From positions 1-43,287 of the forward strand of contig DHFP01000139.1 of assembly GCA_002402315.1 (NCBI GenBank): DNA of 43,287 nucleotides, written 5' to 3'. Made by a program: the position numbers and the translations under genes. The notes beneath the pieces are model-generated. The model searched no databases. It saw only the letters and a program-made list of their open reading frames with translations, and was not told the DNA's origin. How positions within the stretch are numbered: position 1 is the stretch's first letter; each line of letters opens with the position of its first letter. This document shows, one piece after another, positions 9,480 through 18,116 of the stretch. This DNA is from Clostridiales bacterium UBA4821. Lineage in GTDB: Bacteria > Bacillota > Clostridia > Acetivibrionales > UBA4821.

Positions 9480-9622
9480 ATATTAGTAACCCTGCCTTCC
9501 ATTATAGAAATTTGGGAACATTATAATTTAAAACTATTCTTTATTCTGACTCCTGTATTCTAATTATAACATAATTTGCAGTTGTTTGTAAGTATATTGA
9601 CTTAGGGATAAGAAGATTTTTC

Positions 9623-9653
9623 AAAAAAAAGGGGCTGCCTATAAAGGCTACCC
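9623..9653 (-). terminator. Attenuating hairpin after the pilin-like gene
   Basis: On the minus strand GGGTAGCC, a 6-nt loop, then GGCAGCCC and eight T. The stem has a wobble and one mismatch. It overlaps the last codons of the 9648-9998 gene and precedes the VirB4 pair. Partial read-through would make the small pilin-like product more abundant than the ATPase. Confidence 0.65.
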
Positions 9654-9998
9654 GTAAATAAATGCACTTATGAGTCTGAATACCCCGGCAACTGCGGTTA
9701 GAGCTGTGTCGATTACTTTTACTTCCACCCTTGCCAGGTTTGACCAGTTGAACATGGAGATTGCTATGAAGATTAGTGCAATTCCTGCACCAATCTCGAA
9801 TCCCCACTTTTTGAAACGGGGGCTCGGTGTGAAGAAGAAGGTGATTACGGCATAGAGCGCAAAGGCTGCCATGCCGATTATGATTGCAAGTCCCGCTGCT
9901 GCGAACATATCCGAGGTGCCAATGTGCTTAGCGTTGAAAAGTCCCAAAAAAGCGAAAACACATGCAAAAATTATGCATAAACTTATCAGCTTACCCAA
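9648..9998 (-). CDS. Small multi-pass membrane protein, VirB2/TrbC pilin-like
   Basis: 116 residues with three or four hydrophobic segments (about 4-24, 31-55, 67-82 and 96-115) and very short loops, starting at a TTG with AAAGGAGTG ten nt upstream. Size, hydropathy and position directly upstream of the VirB4-like genes fit a VirB2/TrbC-type pilin subunit or a small VirB3-like partner. No signal-peptidase site is obvious. It could also be an unrelated small membrane protein. It is the first gene of the minus-strand secretion operon. Confidence 0.5.
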   Translation of the reverse strand: MGKLISLCIIFACVFAFLGLFNAKHIGTSDMFAAAGLAIIIGMAAFALYAVITFFFTPSPRFKKWGFEIGAGIALIFIAISMFNWSNLARVEVKVIDTALTAVAGVFRLISAFIYG

Positions 9999-10222
9999 TT
10001 TTAGACACTCCTTTTTAAATTTAATAATTCTTCCGATACTACACCTTTAACTTCCCTCCTTAATGCTGGAATACTGAAAAATTTTTCATCCCTTTAAAAT
10101 AATAATACGGGTTAGTTGCACGTTGGGTAACAAAAAAATGAAACCACAAAAAACTAAATAAAAATAAATGCTTATAAAATAATTTTATCAGATTTTTCTA
10201 ACATTTTCAATAAATTTGTACA

Positions 10223-11629
10223 TTATTTACCTTTAGCTAAAAGTATTATTGAGACTAATAATCCGAAGAATACAGAACCTATCAGCAGTTCAACTGAAAA
10301 AATGATATTTCTCAGCAGACTAGGCGCAATTATTAGGACTAAACCTAATCCAAGCATCATTGTTCCGGAGATAAGCTTTAATATCCTTACTTGATTCCCG
10401 GTTATCCGGTTCTTAGTAAGGTTAGAATTGAACAGAAGGATCAAAATGGCGGGAGGAATAACGTAAACCAGGTTATAAAATATAAGATATGTGTAATAAG
10501 CGTATGAAGGCAAGGCGTTCAAGTCGAGTATCTGTGTGAATGCAGTTGGAAAGCGTGTTGAACACAGCAGCTCAAAAATATTCGAAATTAATGCCAGTAT
10601 TGCTGTCCCTGAAAGCGTTAGTATGAGAGAATATGACCTTATAAGTTTCTTCACCTTACTCGAAAGCAGGGAATTTGTACCGTCTGATTCGGTTAAAGAC
10701 ATGTCTTGTCTGATGAAGAAGTCTTTAATATTGACTGCAGAGAAAACTAGTGAAACAACACCGGCTATTACTGTTATTGTTGTAATTTGACCGGCTATAA
10801 TGAAAATGTTGAGCCATCCGGACATGAATAGAAAGTATATCAGACTCGAGAAAAATATAAAAACAATTCCCACGATAAGTATATTTTTCCGTAAGCGGGC
10901 ATGAAGCGACAACCCTAAAAGTGAAAACAGAACAAAGAAAGCACAAGGTGTGAAACCGTCAATTGCGGCAATAATTACTGTTATTAAGGGAAACGGAATT
11001 TTCGCAGCATCAATTGTTCCAATCAGAGGTATAGATACAAAATTGTTGGGCTGACATCCTTCCGGCTGACTTTCCATAGGTGGTAACTGGTCCAGAACCT
11101 TATTTTCAGGCTCAGACTCTTGGGAGCCATTACCGTCTCCTTGTACTTGTCCAATCTTTTTTATGGGGTCTATATACTGACCGTTTGCAATGCTGCTTTT
11201 AATTGCATCTTCTACATTCTCTTTATATGCAGATGTAAATCCTGAAAACGATTTTTCTCCGATGAATATTACCGGTACGCCGGTAAACTTAATGTTATAA
11301 GCATCCAGTAATTGGGACAGGAGATTATAGTTTTTCTTATCATAAAAGACTTCATAACTTTTTATTTCCATATTATTGTATTTTGCCTTCATTTCATTCA
11401 AGAAAAGTTTTGCCTGAGAACAATTAGAACAACCTTCACCCCAAAATAAATAAACCAAAAGAGTACTTGAATCGGTTGCTTTATCTGTACTTTCCGGAAC
11501 ATTGTTTTGTGGCTGAGAACCGTTAGCTGTATTTTGAAGACTCAGAACTAATAAAACTGTCAGACTTATACAAAAAAAGATTGAAAGTGATATTCGAAAA
11601 AATTTCTGTATACTGTTCAATTCTAACAC
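10223..11629 (-). CDS. Membrane thiol-disulfide protein: thioredoxin-like domain fused to a CcdA/DsbD-type membrane domain
   Basis: 468 residues. An N-terminal membrane helix or signal anchor (about 12-32) leads to a thioredoxin/glutaredoxin-like domain (about 50-150) with the redox motif GCSNC. A spacer follows, then a 6-7 helix membrane domain (about 195-465) with paired Cys in FTPCAFF and ELLCSTRFP, the arrangement used by CcdA/DsbD to pass electrons across the membrane. It should relay reducing power to an extracytoplasmic thiol, perhaps serving the Cys-containing secreted proteins nearby. The first start is a GTG; a TTG three codons later has better spacing to GAGGTG, so the true start may be at 11620. 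It has its own ~220-bp upstream gap to the secretion genes and is not clearly in either operon. Confidence 0.75.
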   Translation of the reverse strand: MLELNSIQKFFRISLSIFFCISLTVLLVLSLQNTANGSQPQNNVPESTDKATDSSTLLVYLFWGEGCSNCSQAKLFLNEMKAKYNNMEIKSYEVFYDKKNYNLLSQLLDAYNIKFTGVPVIFIGEKSFSGFTSAYKENVEDAIKSSIANGQYIDPIKKIGQVQGDGNGSQESEPENKVLDQLPPMESQPEGCQPNNFVSIPLIGTIDAAKIPFPLITVIIAAIDGFTPCAFFVLFSLLGLSLHARLRKNILIVGIVFIFFSSLIYFLFMSGWLNIFIIAGQITTITVIAGVVSLVFSAVNIKDFFIRQDMSLTESDGTNSLLSSKVKKLIRSYSLILTLSGTAILALISNIFELLCSTRFPTAFTQILDLNALPSYAYYTYLIFYNLVYVIPPAILILLFNSNLTKNRITGNQVRILKLISGTMMLGLGLVLIIAPSLLRNIIFSVELLIGSVFFGLLVSIILLAKGK

Positions 11630-11692
11630 ACCTCACATTTTTAAAACTATTAATAAGTATTTTACAAGTATAAACCAGGATAAACAATGGTA

Positions 11693-13147
11693 TTATTTAT
11701 AGTTCCGTTTAAATAGGATAAACGATTCATCGTCATAAATCTTTGTAAATCCCGGATCGTTGCTTAAAGCTATATTGATAGGAGCGTCGGCATAAACAAG
11801 GGCGTAATTTAGGTTATACTTATCAAATATTTCTCTATGATAAACTTTAATTCTATCACAGTTTAAATAATCTTCCAAAATTTTTGTACCAGGGTTATAT
11901 ATGGAAGTATAAAGGTCTGCACGTGAGTCAATGAACACTTTTATGTCATTTAATATTAGATAGCTTCCAAAGCTGTATTGATTGTAAAGCCGTAAATCAT
12001 TTTTATCTAACTTTTGCCTAATGTATTCTACAGCTTCAACCGGATAAAGCTGTTCATCAATAAAGTCATCAGGTTTAATTAAGTGCATTGCAGGAATTGA
12101 AAGAGCAATTATTAGGAAAACAAGTTTACTTTTACTTAATTTGGGCAGTAAATCAGATAATTCAAAGTTATAAGATGATATTACTTCTGATATGTAAGCT
12201 GTTATAAATATTGTAGTAGTTATTACAAATAAAGCCATGTGACGAACTGATTGCAATGCCATAAAAGTAGTTCCCAGAATCATAAGAAAGTGATGAAGCT
12301 TAATTGAATTCTTAGTTGTCAGATATACAAATACAACAAAAGCCATTACAAGGAAGATTGAGATGCCCATAGGAGATCTAAATGAAGGGGAAAGCATTTC
12401 ATTAATATTTTGCATAATAATCGTATTACTAACTGCCTTTAAGCTATAAAAAATACCTTCCGGACCTGCAGGGTTGATTAGTCCAAGTATTATTCCTATG
12501 ATTATTGGTATAAATAGCTGTTTTGTCATTGGGATATTTTCTGATATAATTCTTCCAACTTTAATTTTCACTAAATTTGCCAGATAGGGAAGGAATATGA
12601 CAAAGAAAAACGGCCAGGCTCCATAATGGAAGTTAATTAGAATTATAGAAAGTATTGCTAGTAACCCTAACCAAAACTTTCTCCCATCCCTTAAGAAGGA
12701 TTCGATACAGTAAATCTCGAATATGAAGATTGCATAACTTATGATTTGTGTTCTGACTGTCAGAAAATCTTGAAGGCAATATACTGCAGATATTGAAAAA
12801 AACAACGAAATAAACTTATTTGAAGATACTTTTAAACTTGTTATGTATAGAAGCAATAAGAGCAGGCATGTCCATAATAATAAAAACAAGTAAAGTCCTT
12901 GAAAATTAAATAGTTTATAAATATAGTATATCAAAACATCAAATAACCAGTGTGGTGGAATATACTTTAGGTTTTCATGAATTGAAAAAGGATCACTGTA
13001 GAGAAACCCGTGGCTGACTATGTATTCCCCGATTTTAATATCATAAAAGGTATCATTCTGGAACACCTTGGGTACTGTTGCGAGAGCGGTAATAATGGTT
13101 ATAAATATGAAGAATAGTATCCATTTAGTGTTTTTATTATTGGACAT
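11693..13147 (-). CDS. Multi-pass membrane protein, GT-C/family 39-like glycosyltransferase candidate
   Basis: 484 residues starting at the ATG of MSNNKNTKW, chosen because GAGGTGA lies 8 nt upstream. About 10-12 membrane helices are visible. The first external loop (FQNDTFYDIKIGEYIVSHGFLYSDPFS) carries acidic residues like the catalytic loop of GT-C transferases. A soluble C-terminal tail (about 385-484) contains FIDSRADLYTS. GT-C enzymes use polyprenyl-phosphate sugars as donors, and the neighbouring gene at 14149-15132 encodes exactly the type of enzyme that makes them, so transfer of a sugar to a surface polymer or protein is a reasonable inference. No proven family signature was seen. 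Confidence 0.6.
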   Translation of the reverse strand: MSNNKNTKWILFFIFITIITALATVPKVFQNDTFYDIKIGEYIVSHGFLYSDPFSIHENLKYIPPHWLFDVLIYYIYKLFNFQGLYLFLLLWTCLLLLLLYITSLKVSSNKFISLFFSISAVYCLQDFLTVRTQIISYAIFIFEIYCIESFLRDGRKFWLGLLAILSIILINFHYGAWPFFFVIFLPYLANLVKIKVGRIISENIPMTKQLFIPIIIGIILGLINPAGPEGIFYSLKAVSNTIIMQNINEMLSPSFRSPMGISIFLVMAFVVFVYLTTKNSIKLHHFLMILGTTFMALQSVRHMALFVITTTIFITAYISEVISSYNFELSDLLPKLSKSKLVFLIIALSIPAMHLIKPDDFIDEQLYPVEAVEYIRQKLDKNDLRLYNQYSFGSYLILNDIKVFIDSRADLYTSIYNPGTKILEDYLNCDRIKVYHREIFDKYNLNYALVYADAPINIALSNDPGFTKIYDDESFILFKRNYK

Positions 13148-13312
13148 TTGAGCAATCACCTCAACCTAGATTAGTTTTACACTAATAATTTAAAGAGTAA
13201 TATTTATAAATGTGTATGAGAATAACTATGAAATGCATTCAAGATAGTTAGATATTAACATAGAGCGACTTTTTGTGTCAAAGAAATATAACAAATTCCT
13301 AAATAGATATAA

Positions 13313-14143
13313 TTACAAGTATTTCTGACAAATAATCGTTTGCAGAAAGGTTCGGTTCGTAAGACTACCTAATAGAAAAGTACCCCAGACGCCAGACTTC
13401 AATATGTAACCAGTTAATGCTGAAGTTGGAGGTATATCAACCGCTGATAGAGGTATATTATGATAGAGTGTTCTTACCTCTTTTAGACCGGAATTTTCAA
13501 CTAGTTTATTAAGAGATGAAACATTGAAGTGATTAAGATGATGCTTGCTGTATAGCCGTTTAAAAGCTGTTGAGTACCCGAATCTATTTAAGAATCGTGC
13601 AACTTCATATAGAATACTTCGGTCATTTATTGTCATAATTATTATATGCCCGTTTGGTAGGCATAAATTGTATAGTTTATTAATAAAAGACTTAATGTCT
13701 TTGACGTGCTCAATAACTGCGAGACTTATTACAAAATCATACTGCTTAGCAAAATTGATATTTGAGATATCACCCTCTATGAACTTTATTCCTTCAATAG
13801 GAGTATTGGGTGAAAGATCAATACCAGTTAGTGATAGAGCAGGGTATTTTTTATGGAGAAATCTTAAAAAATCTCCTTTGCCACAACCAACATCTATTAC
13901 AGAGGCTTCGGAGTTCTTACATGAAATAAAGTTGCTAATCTGGTCGAACAAAAAAATATTTGGATTCGTAAACCAATTTTTATGTTCTATCTCATAGTAT
14001 TCTATCTCATAGTATTCTAAACCATCAATAGATGTGATATCAGTAAAACAATGATCACAATTAAAGCAACGGTAAAGCCTAATGTTATCAAAGCCTATTT
14101 CAAATTTGCATTTGGCATTACATATATTGCATATTATCTCCAT
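13313..14143 (-). CDS. SAM-dependent methyltransferase with N-terminal zinc-finger-like Cys pairs
   Basis: 276 residues from the ATG at 14143 (MEIICNICNAKC), preferred because GGAG lies 8 nt before it. A longer in-frame start at 14173 would overlap the upstream gene. Two CxxC pairs (CNIC, CFNC) at residues ~5-32 resemble the metal-binding head of sugar C-methyltransferase-like proteins. The class I Rossmann core follows with motif I VIDVGCGKGDFL, then GIDLS, EGDI and the post-I segment FVISLAVIEHV. The substrate is unknown; the neighbours point to a surface sugar. The Tyr-Tyr-Glu-Ile-Glu unit at residues ~52-61 is duplicated by a 15-bp tandem repeat. Confidence 0.8.
   Translation of the reverse strand: MEIICNICNAKCKFEIGFDNIRLYRCFNCDHCFTDITSIDGLEYYEIEYYEIEHKNWFTNPNIFLFDQISNFISCKNSEASVIDVGCGKGDFLRFLHKKYPALSLTGIDLSPNTPIEGIKFIEGDISNINFAKQYDFVISLAVIEHVKDIKSFINKLYNLCLPNGHIIIMTINDRSILYEVARFLNRFGYSTAFKRLYSKHHLNHFNVSSLNKLVENSGLKEVRTLYHNIPLSAVDIPPTSALTGYILKSGVWGTFLLGSLTNRTFLQTIICQKYL
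13988..14022. repeat. 15-bp tandem duplication inside the methyltransferase gene
   Basis: Two adjacent copies of tctatctcatagtat on the plus strand give YYEIE-YYEIE in the encoded protein. The duplication is in frame and looks recent because the copies are identical. Confidence 0.75.
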
Positions 14144-14148
14144 GTTTT

Positions 14149-15132
14149 TCACTCCGAGCATCTTGAATAACATCTTTTTTCTATATGTTCAATGTTAATA
14201 TCATCTTTTATTATATATAATGGCCTGTTTTTACTTTCATCGTAGATTCTAGAAATATATTCTCCCACAATTCCTAGCATTATCATTTGAACGCCTCCTA
14301 TAAGAAGTATTAGGACAGTTAAGCTTGTCCAGCCAGGTTCTGATTTGTTAAATGCAAATTTGATTATTATTGCATATACTATATAAAGGAAAGCAAAAAA
14401 CGACATACCAAATCCTAAAAATGTTGATAATTTTAGTGGTTTTGTTGAAAAGGACACGATACCATCTAAAGATAGTTTAATCATTTTACTTATAGAGTAT
14501 TTAGTTTTTCCTGCAAGTCTTTCATTTCTAATATAATCTATCCCAGTCTGCTTAAACCCAATCCAACTGACAAGTCCACGGATAAATCTATTCTTTTCCT
14601 TCATTATTTTTAGGATACAACAAACTTCTTTGCTTATTAGTCGAAAATCACCCGTATCAAGAGGAATTTCGATATTAGTCATTAAGCTTAGCAGTCTATA
14701 GAATAGTTTGGCTGTGATTTTTTTAAAAATAGTTTCTCCTTTTCTTCTCTTTCTTACTGCATATACAACATGATATCCTTGATTATATTTTTCTATCATT
14801 TGAGTTATCAATTCAGGAGGGTCCTGAAGATCAGCATCCATAATTATTATAGCGTCACCCTTTGCGTAATCTAACCCAGCAGTAACGGCTATTTGATGAC
14901 CAAAATTTCCAGCAAAATTTATTAGTTTAACTGCAGCATCATTTAAACAAATTTCTCTAGCAATTTTTTCAGTATTATCTGTGCTGCCGTCATTAACAAA
15001 GATAATTTCATGATTAACGCCAATATCATTGTCAATATTGTTAAGGATGCTTTTCAGTCTTATATATAATTCATGTATTACATCTTGTTCATTGTACATT
15101 GGAACAACGATGGAAAATAATTGCTTCTTCAT
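14149..15132 (-). CDS. Family 2 glycosyltransferase of the polyprenyl-phosphate sugar (GtrB/DPM1-like) type
   Basis: 327 residues: GT-A catalytic domain (about 5-230) with VPMYNEQDVI, FVNDGSTDNTE, DADLQDPPELI and a DTGDFRL motif, then two C-terminal membrane helices (about 238-262 and 272-297). Enzymes of this type attach a hexose to undecaprenyl phosphate on the cytoplasmic face; a GT-C enzyme outside then uses the lipid-linked sugar. It is the first gene of the glycan set and is followed by the methyltransferase gene (5-bp gap with the chosen start) and the membrane protein gene. AGGGAGG precedes the ATG. Confidence 0.9.
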   Translation of the reverse strand: MKKQLFSIVVPMYNEQDVIHELYIRLKSILNNIDNDIGVNHEIIFVNDGSTDNTEKIAREICLNDAAVKLINFAGNFGHQIAVTAGLDYAKGDAIIIMDADLQDPPELITQMIEKYNQGYHVVYAVRKRRKGETIFKKITAKLFYRLLSLMTNIEIPLDTGDFRLISKEVCCILKIMKEKNRFIRGLVSWIGFKQTGIDYIRNERLAGKTKYSISKMIKLSLDGIVSFSTKPLKLSTFLGFGMSFFAFLYIVYAIIIKFAFNKSEPGWTSLTVLILLIGGVQMIMLGIVGEYISRIYDESKNRPLYIIKDDINIEHIEKRCYSRCSE

Positions 15133-15468
15133 TAAAATCCTCCCTGTTTATTATATAGCTGAAACTGGTAATCTATGTTTGGAATTAATAATGAAATAGG
15201 GCTAGCATAAACATTACTGTTCATCGGTGTTAATAACAGACTAGTTGTAACTCTTATTCCTTACTAATAAAAGTATATCATATTTGAACATATAAGTAAT
15301 AATCAAAATAATCAGATCAAAAAATAACCAGAAATTACAGATACTTAAATCAGATGGGTCTACATGTCATTATTAGAATCTTTGATTTTAATAATGACAT
15401 GTATGGATATGGGACTTTATATATAGCAATGATTTAATGTGACTTCTTAATGGTGAAATGGACAAAAC
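15133..15468. other. 336-bp AT-rich gap with a 15-bp perfect inverted repeat
   Basis: TACATGTCATTATTA (15361-15375) is perfectly complementary to 15389-15403, with a 13-nt spacer. There is no T-tract on either strand, so it is not a classic intrinsic terminator. It lies 65 bp beyond the stop of the polymerase-like gene and upstream of the glycan operon. It could be an operator, a 3' mRNA stabiliser or a palindromic relic. I see nothing else in the gap. Confidence 0.7.
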
Positions 15469-17712
15469 TCATACCTCCCACTGCTTAGTCCCACATACTT
15501 TCAGTAGAATAGGCATTCCCTTCAATATCTTCGATGCTGCTCTGGTCATATTCCTTGTAAGTAAATCTATAGCTATATTTACAATATTCTTATCACACTC
15601 AAGGGTAATTATCCTGTTATAAATAGTACAGAGCTTAATCTTGGGCGAGAAATCAGTGTTATATGCTTCTAAATCATCAAAAATCAGAGCTAGAGCCCTC
15701 TTGAAAATATCATTCATGTACATTTCAACCTTTGCATGGAATGCTTTACTGTCACTTTTTACAACGCTGATTCGGCCTGTAGAAGTAGTAATATATTCAT
15801 CCTTTTGAGCTTGTTCTCGGGTTTTCCGGATGAGTTCCATCAAATCAGGATGTACTTTCTTGAATTTTTCTTTGAGAGCGATTATTTCATCTATTTTCAT
15901 AAATGCCTGATAAATATTCCAACCAAAATTCAGGGTTTCTCTGTCACCCAACTCGCGAACTACCATTTCAAGTATCATTTTTGCAATAAACATATCATCC
16001 AGAGTTACATCCTCAAGGTTTTTTTCAAAGAGTGGGGATGCAAAATAAGCATAAGGGCCTTTTTCTGAATTAAATGCTTTTAACAGCTTGGAGTTGTTCA
16101 TAAGCTTGGTTATTACCCTTATCTCAAGGTCTTTAAATATTCCTTCTACAAGACAGCAATCCTGAGAAGAAGATATAAATGAGTAAAGACCTTCGCCGTC
16201 AAAAGAATATTCTTTTGTGATAATGCTCGCCGTAGGGCCGGATTCCAAAGTACTTAAGACCCTGTTTCCCGATACATATTTTTCGTCAAAATGGCTGCGA
16301 ATTCTTTCAGAGTTCTCGGCAGAAATATATTCGTTTATTTCCAGCAAATCTTTTCTCTCGCTCAAGTATGATTTACTAAGTGAGAGAATGCCGGCTTCAG
16401 CAAGTTCTTTTTTCGATGCAACACCATACTTTGATTCAACCAACTCCCATATTCCTTGTGCCAAAGGATTAGGAGCAGTTTGATTATAGGGCATGCCATT
16501 GACTTCAGACTGGGCCAGTGCAAAGAGAAGTTTTTGTTCAAGGTTGAAAATATCCATTGTTCCAAGTGTTTGAAAACACTCTATCAGTTTTCTTCTCAGA
16601 TCTAAAATAAACTTGCCTATAAATGCGAAATCATGCAGACCCAAGCTATTACCTTCGGGTTTCGTACTCGAATACCGGCTGACTAAAGTGTCTAATGAAT
16701 TATCTTCATATTTACCATCTGTTATTAGGTTTACAGCAGTAGAAATATCAAAAATATGGCTTATATTAAGATTATTTGCCGTACACCATGCAGCTACGGG
16801 TTTTGTATTAAAAACAACCTTGATTGGTCTTTGCGCATTCATAAATACGTTAAGGAGGCTGATATCAAGCCTATCCAGGTCAAGTATGAAGGTCTTGCCT
16901 TTTTCGGTTGATACTGATGCCCTGAACCCAGTCAAGGATGAACCATTACAGGGCCAAAAGAAGGATACACATCGATTATCCATAATACTATGCTGGTACT
17001 TGATATAGTCTTGACTGTTATTTATTAGAATTATATGTTCCTTAGATATATCAACTTTAACATTTAGGCCCTCTTCTCTTAATACTATCTGGTCTATTTT
17101 ATCAGCTTTCTTCTCAAGATTATGCAGATGTTCTCCAATTTCGATTTTTAACTCACCTTCACCTTCATCCGCACTCTTTTCTTCCTCATCTATAACTGAG
17201 CTATCTTCAGTTTGATGGTTAAACTTTTCAGGAATACCGGCATTTGAATTACCGATATGTTCTTTTGGATTTTCAGAGCCTGGGTCAAGCTTTATAACCT
17301 GATGTTCTTCATTTTCAGTAGAATGAGCAGCTTGGTTTGATGATTCTAAACAAATTTCCTGTATATTCTCTTCCGGCGATGATTTTTTTTCAATTGAGTA
17401 ATCAGCATAGGCATCCTCAATATTACCGTCAACAGATACAGGTTCTGTTATCGGGTCGGACAGGTCAAATTCAAAGATTTCTTCATGAACAGTTGTTCTT
17501 ATATGTTCACGGGTTTGGTCTATATGTTTTTTGTAATAATCTTCAGATTGTTTTATTTCTATTTGTTCAGCATGCTGCTGTACTGATTCTGACTGCTCTA
17601 TTTTAAGGTCTCCGGAATCATATTCTTCAACCCTAATCTCTTCAGTTGGAACAATATTTTCGGCTGCTATAGATGTAAATAAAATGTCTTCTTCTTTACC
17701 TTTGCCTTTCAT
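15469..17712 (-). CDS. Catalytically degenerate family A DNA polymerase (Pol I-like) with acidic N-terminal extension
   Basis: 747 residues from ATG 17712 (AAGGGGGAA nine nt upstream; a longer in-frame GTG/ATG at 17745 lacks spacing). Residues 1-205 are acidic and low-complexity. Residues ~215-330 resemble the Pol I 3'-5' exonuclease fold, but the first DxE motif is replaced (VSFFWPCNG). LEQKLLFALAQSEVNGMPYN matches the family A thumb entry. The palm/fingers are recognisable: motif A-like EGIFKDLEIRVITKL (~518-532) lacks the catalytic Asp, motif B-like RELGDRETLNFGWNIY keeps NFG, a TSTGRISVV segment corresponds to the GRRR region, and motif C-like LCTIYNRIITLE has Tyr-Asn-Arg where HDE is expected. 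Neither activity seems possible. A DNA-binding or structural role is an inference. It is monocistronic. Confidence 0.75.
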   Translation of the reverse strand: MKGKGKEEDILFTSIAAENIVPTEEIRVEEYDSGDLKIEQSESVQQHAEQIEIKQSEDYYKKHIDQTREHIRTTVHEEIFEFDLSDPITEPVSVDGNIEDAYADYSIEKKSSPEENIQEICLESSNQAAHSTENEEHQVIKLDPGSENPKEHIGNSNAGIPEKFNHQTEDSSVIDEEEKSADEGEGELKIEIGEHLHNLEKKADKIDQIVLREEGLNVKVDISKEHIILINNSQDYIKYQHSIMDNRCVSFFWPCNGSSLTGFRASVSTEKGKTFILDLDRLDISLLNVFMNAQRPIKVVFNTKPVAAWCTANNLNISHIFDISTAVNLITDGKYEDNSLDTLVSRYSSTKPEGNSLGLHDFAFIGKFILDLRRKLIECFQTLGTMDIFNLEQKLLFALAQSEVNGMPYNQTAPNPLAQGIWELVESKYGVASKKELAEAGILSLSKSYLSERKDLLEINEYISAENSERIRSHFDEKYVSGNRVLSTLESGPTASIITKEYSFDGEGLYSFISSSQDCCLVEGIFKDLEIRVITKLMNNSKLLKAFNSEKGPYAYFASPLFEKNLEDVTLDDMFIAKMILEMVVRELGDRETLNFGWNIYQAFMKIDEIIALKEKFKKVHPDLMELIRKTREQAQKDEYITTSTGRISVVKSDSKAFHAKVEMYMNDIFKRALALIFDDLEAYNTDFSPKIKLCTIYNRIITLECDKNIVNIAIDLLTRNMTRAASKILKGMPILLKVCGTKQWEV

Positions 17713-18116
17713 TGATACTGCTTCCCCCTTAGAACTTCTAACCAAGCATTGTTTTTATGATAAATTCATATATATAATACTATAATAATACCATATATAG
17801 GCTAATGCAGTAAATAACTCTTTAATAGTTTGTGTCAATAACTTGAGAAAATTTCACCTTGACAAATAAATAAAAATTAGAGATTGTCAATAACTATTGA
17901 AGAACTGAGATGAAAAAAAGGTCAGGAAAACCAACTTGAATTGGATTGACTGACCTTCTTGCTTTTCCAGATGAAAGCTCAACAGTAGTTGAGAAACGTC
18001 CCCACAGATAGGAAGGAAGGACTGGATAAGTTGATTTTTTCATATTGATTTATTATGGTTTAATGTGGTAAAATAATTTGAACACTATAGTTTTGTTTTT
18101 TTTATGGGGGTAAGTA
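17713..18116. other. 404-bp gap: nested hairpin and TPR-gene promoter
   Basis: Contains AAGGTCAG (17918-17925) pairing with CTGACCTT (17950-17957) around an inner CCAA/TTGG stem, without a following T-tract. It also contains two copies of TGTCAATAACT (near 17833 and 17885) and a promoter at 18045-18074. No gene is visible. Confidence 0.5.
18045..18074 (+). promoter_or_regulatory. Sigma-A-type promoter for the TPR gene
   Basis: TTGATT (18045-18050), an 18-nt spacer and TAAAAT (18069-18074), about 43 nt before the ATG at 18117. Assigned by consensus match only. Confidence 0.5.
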
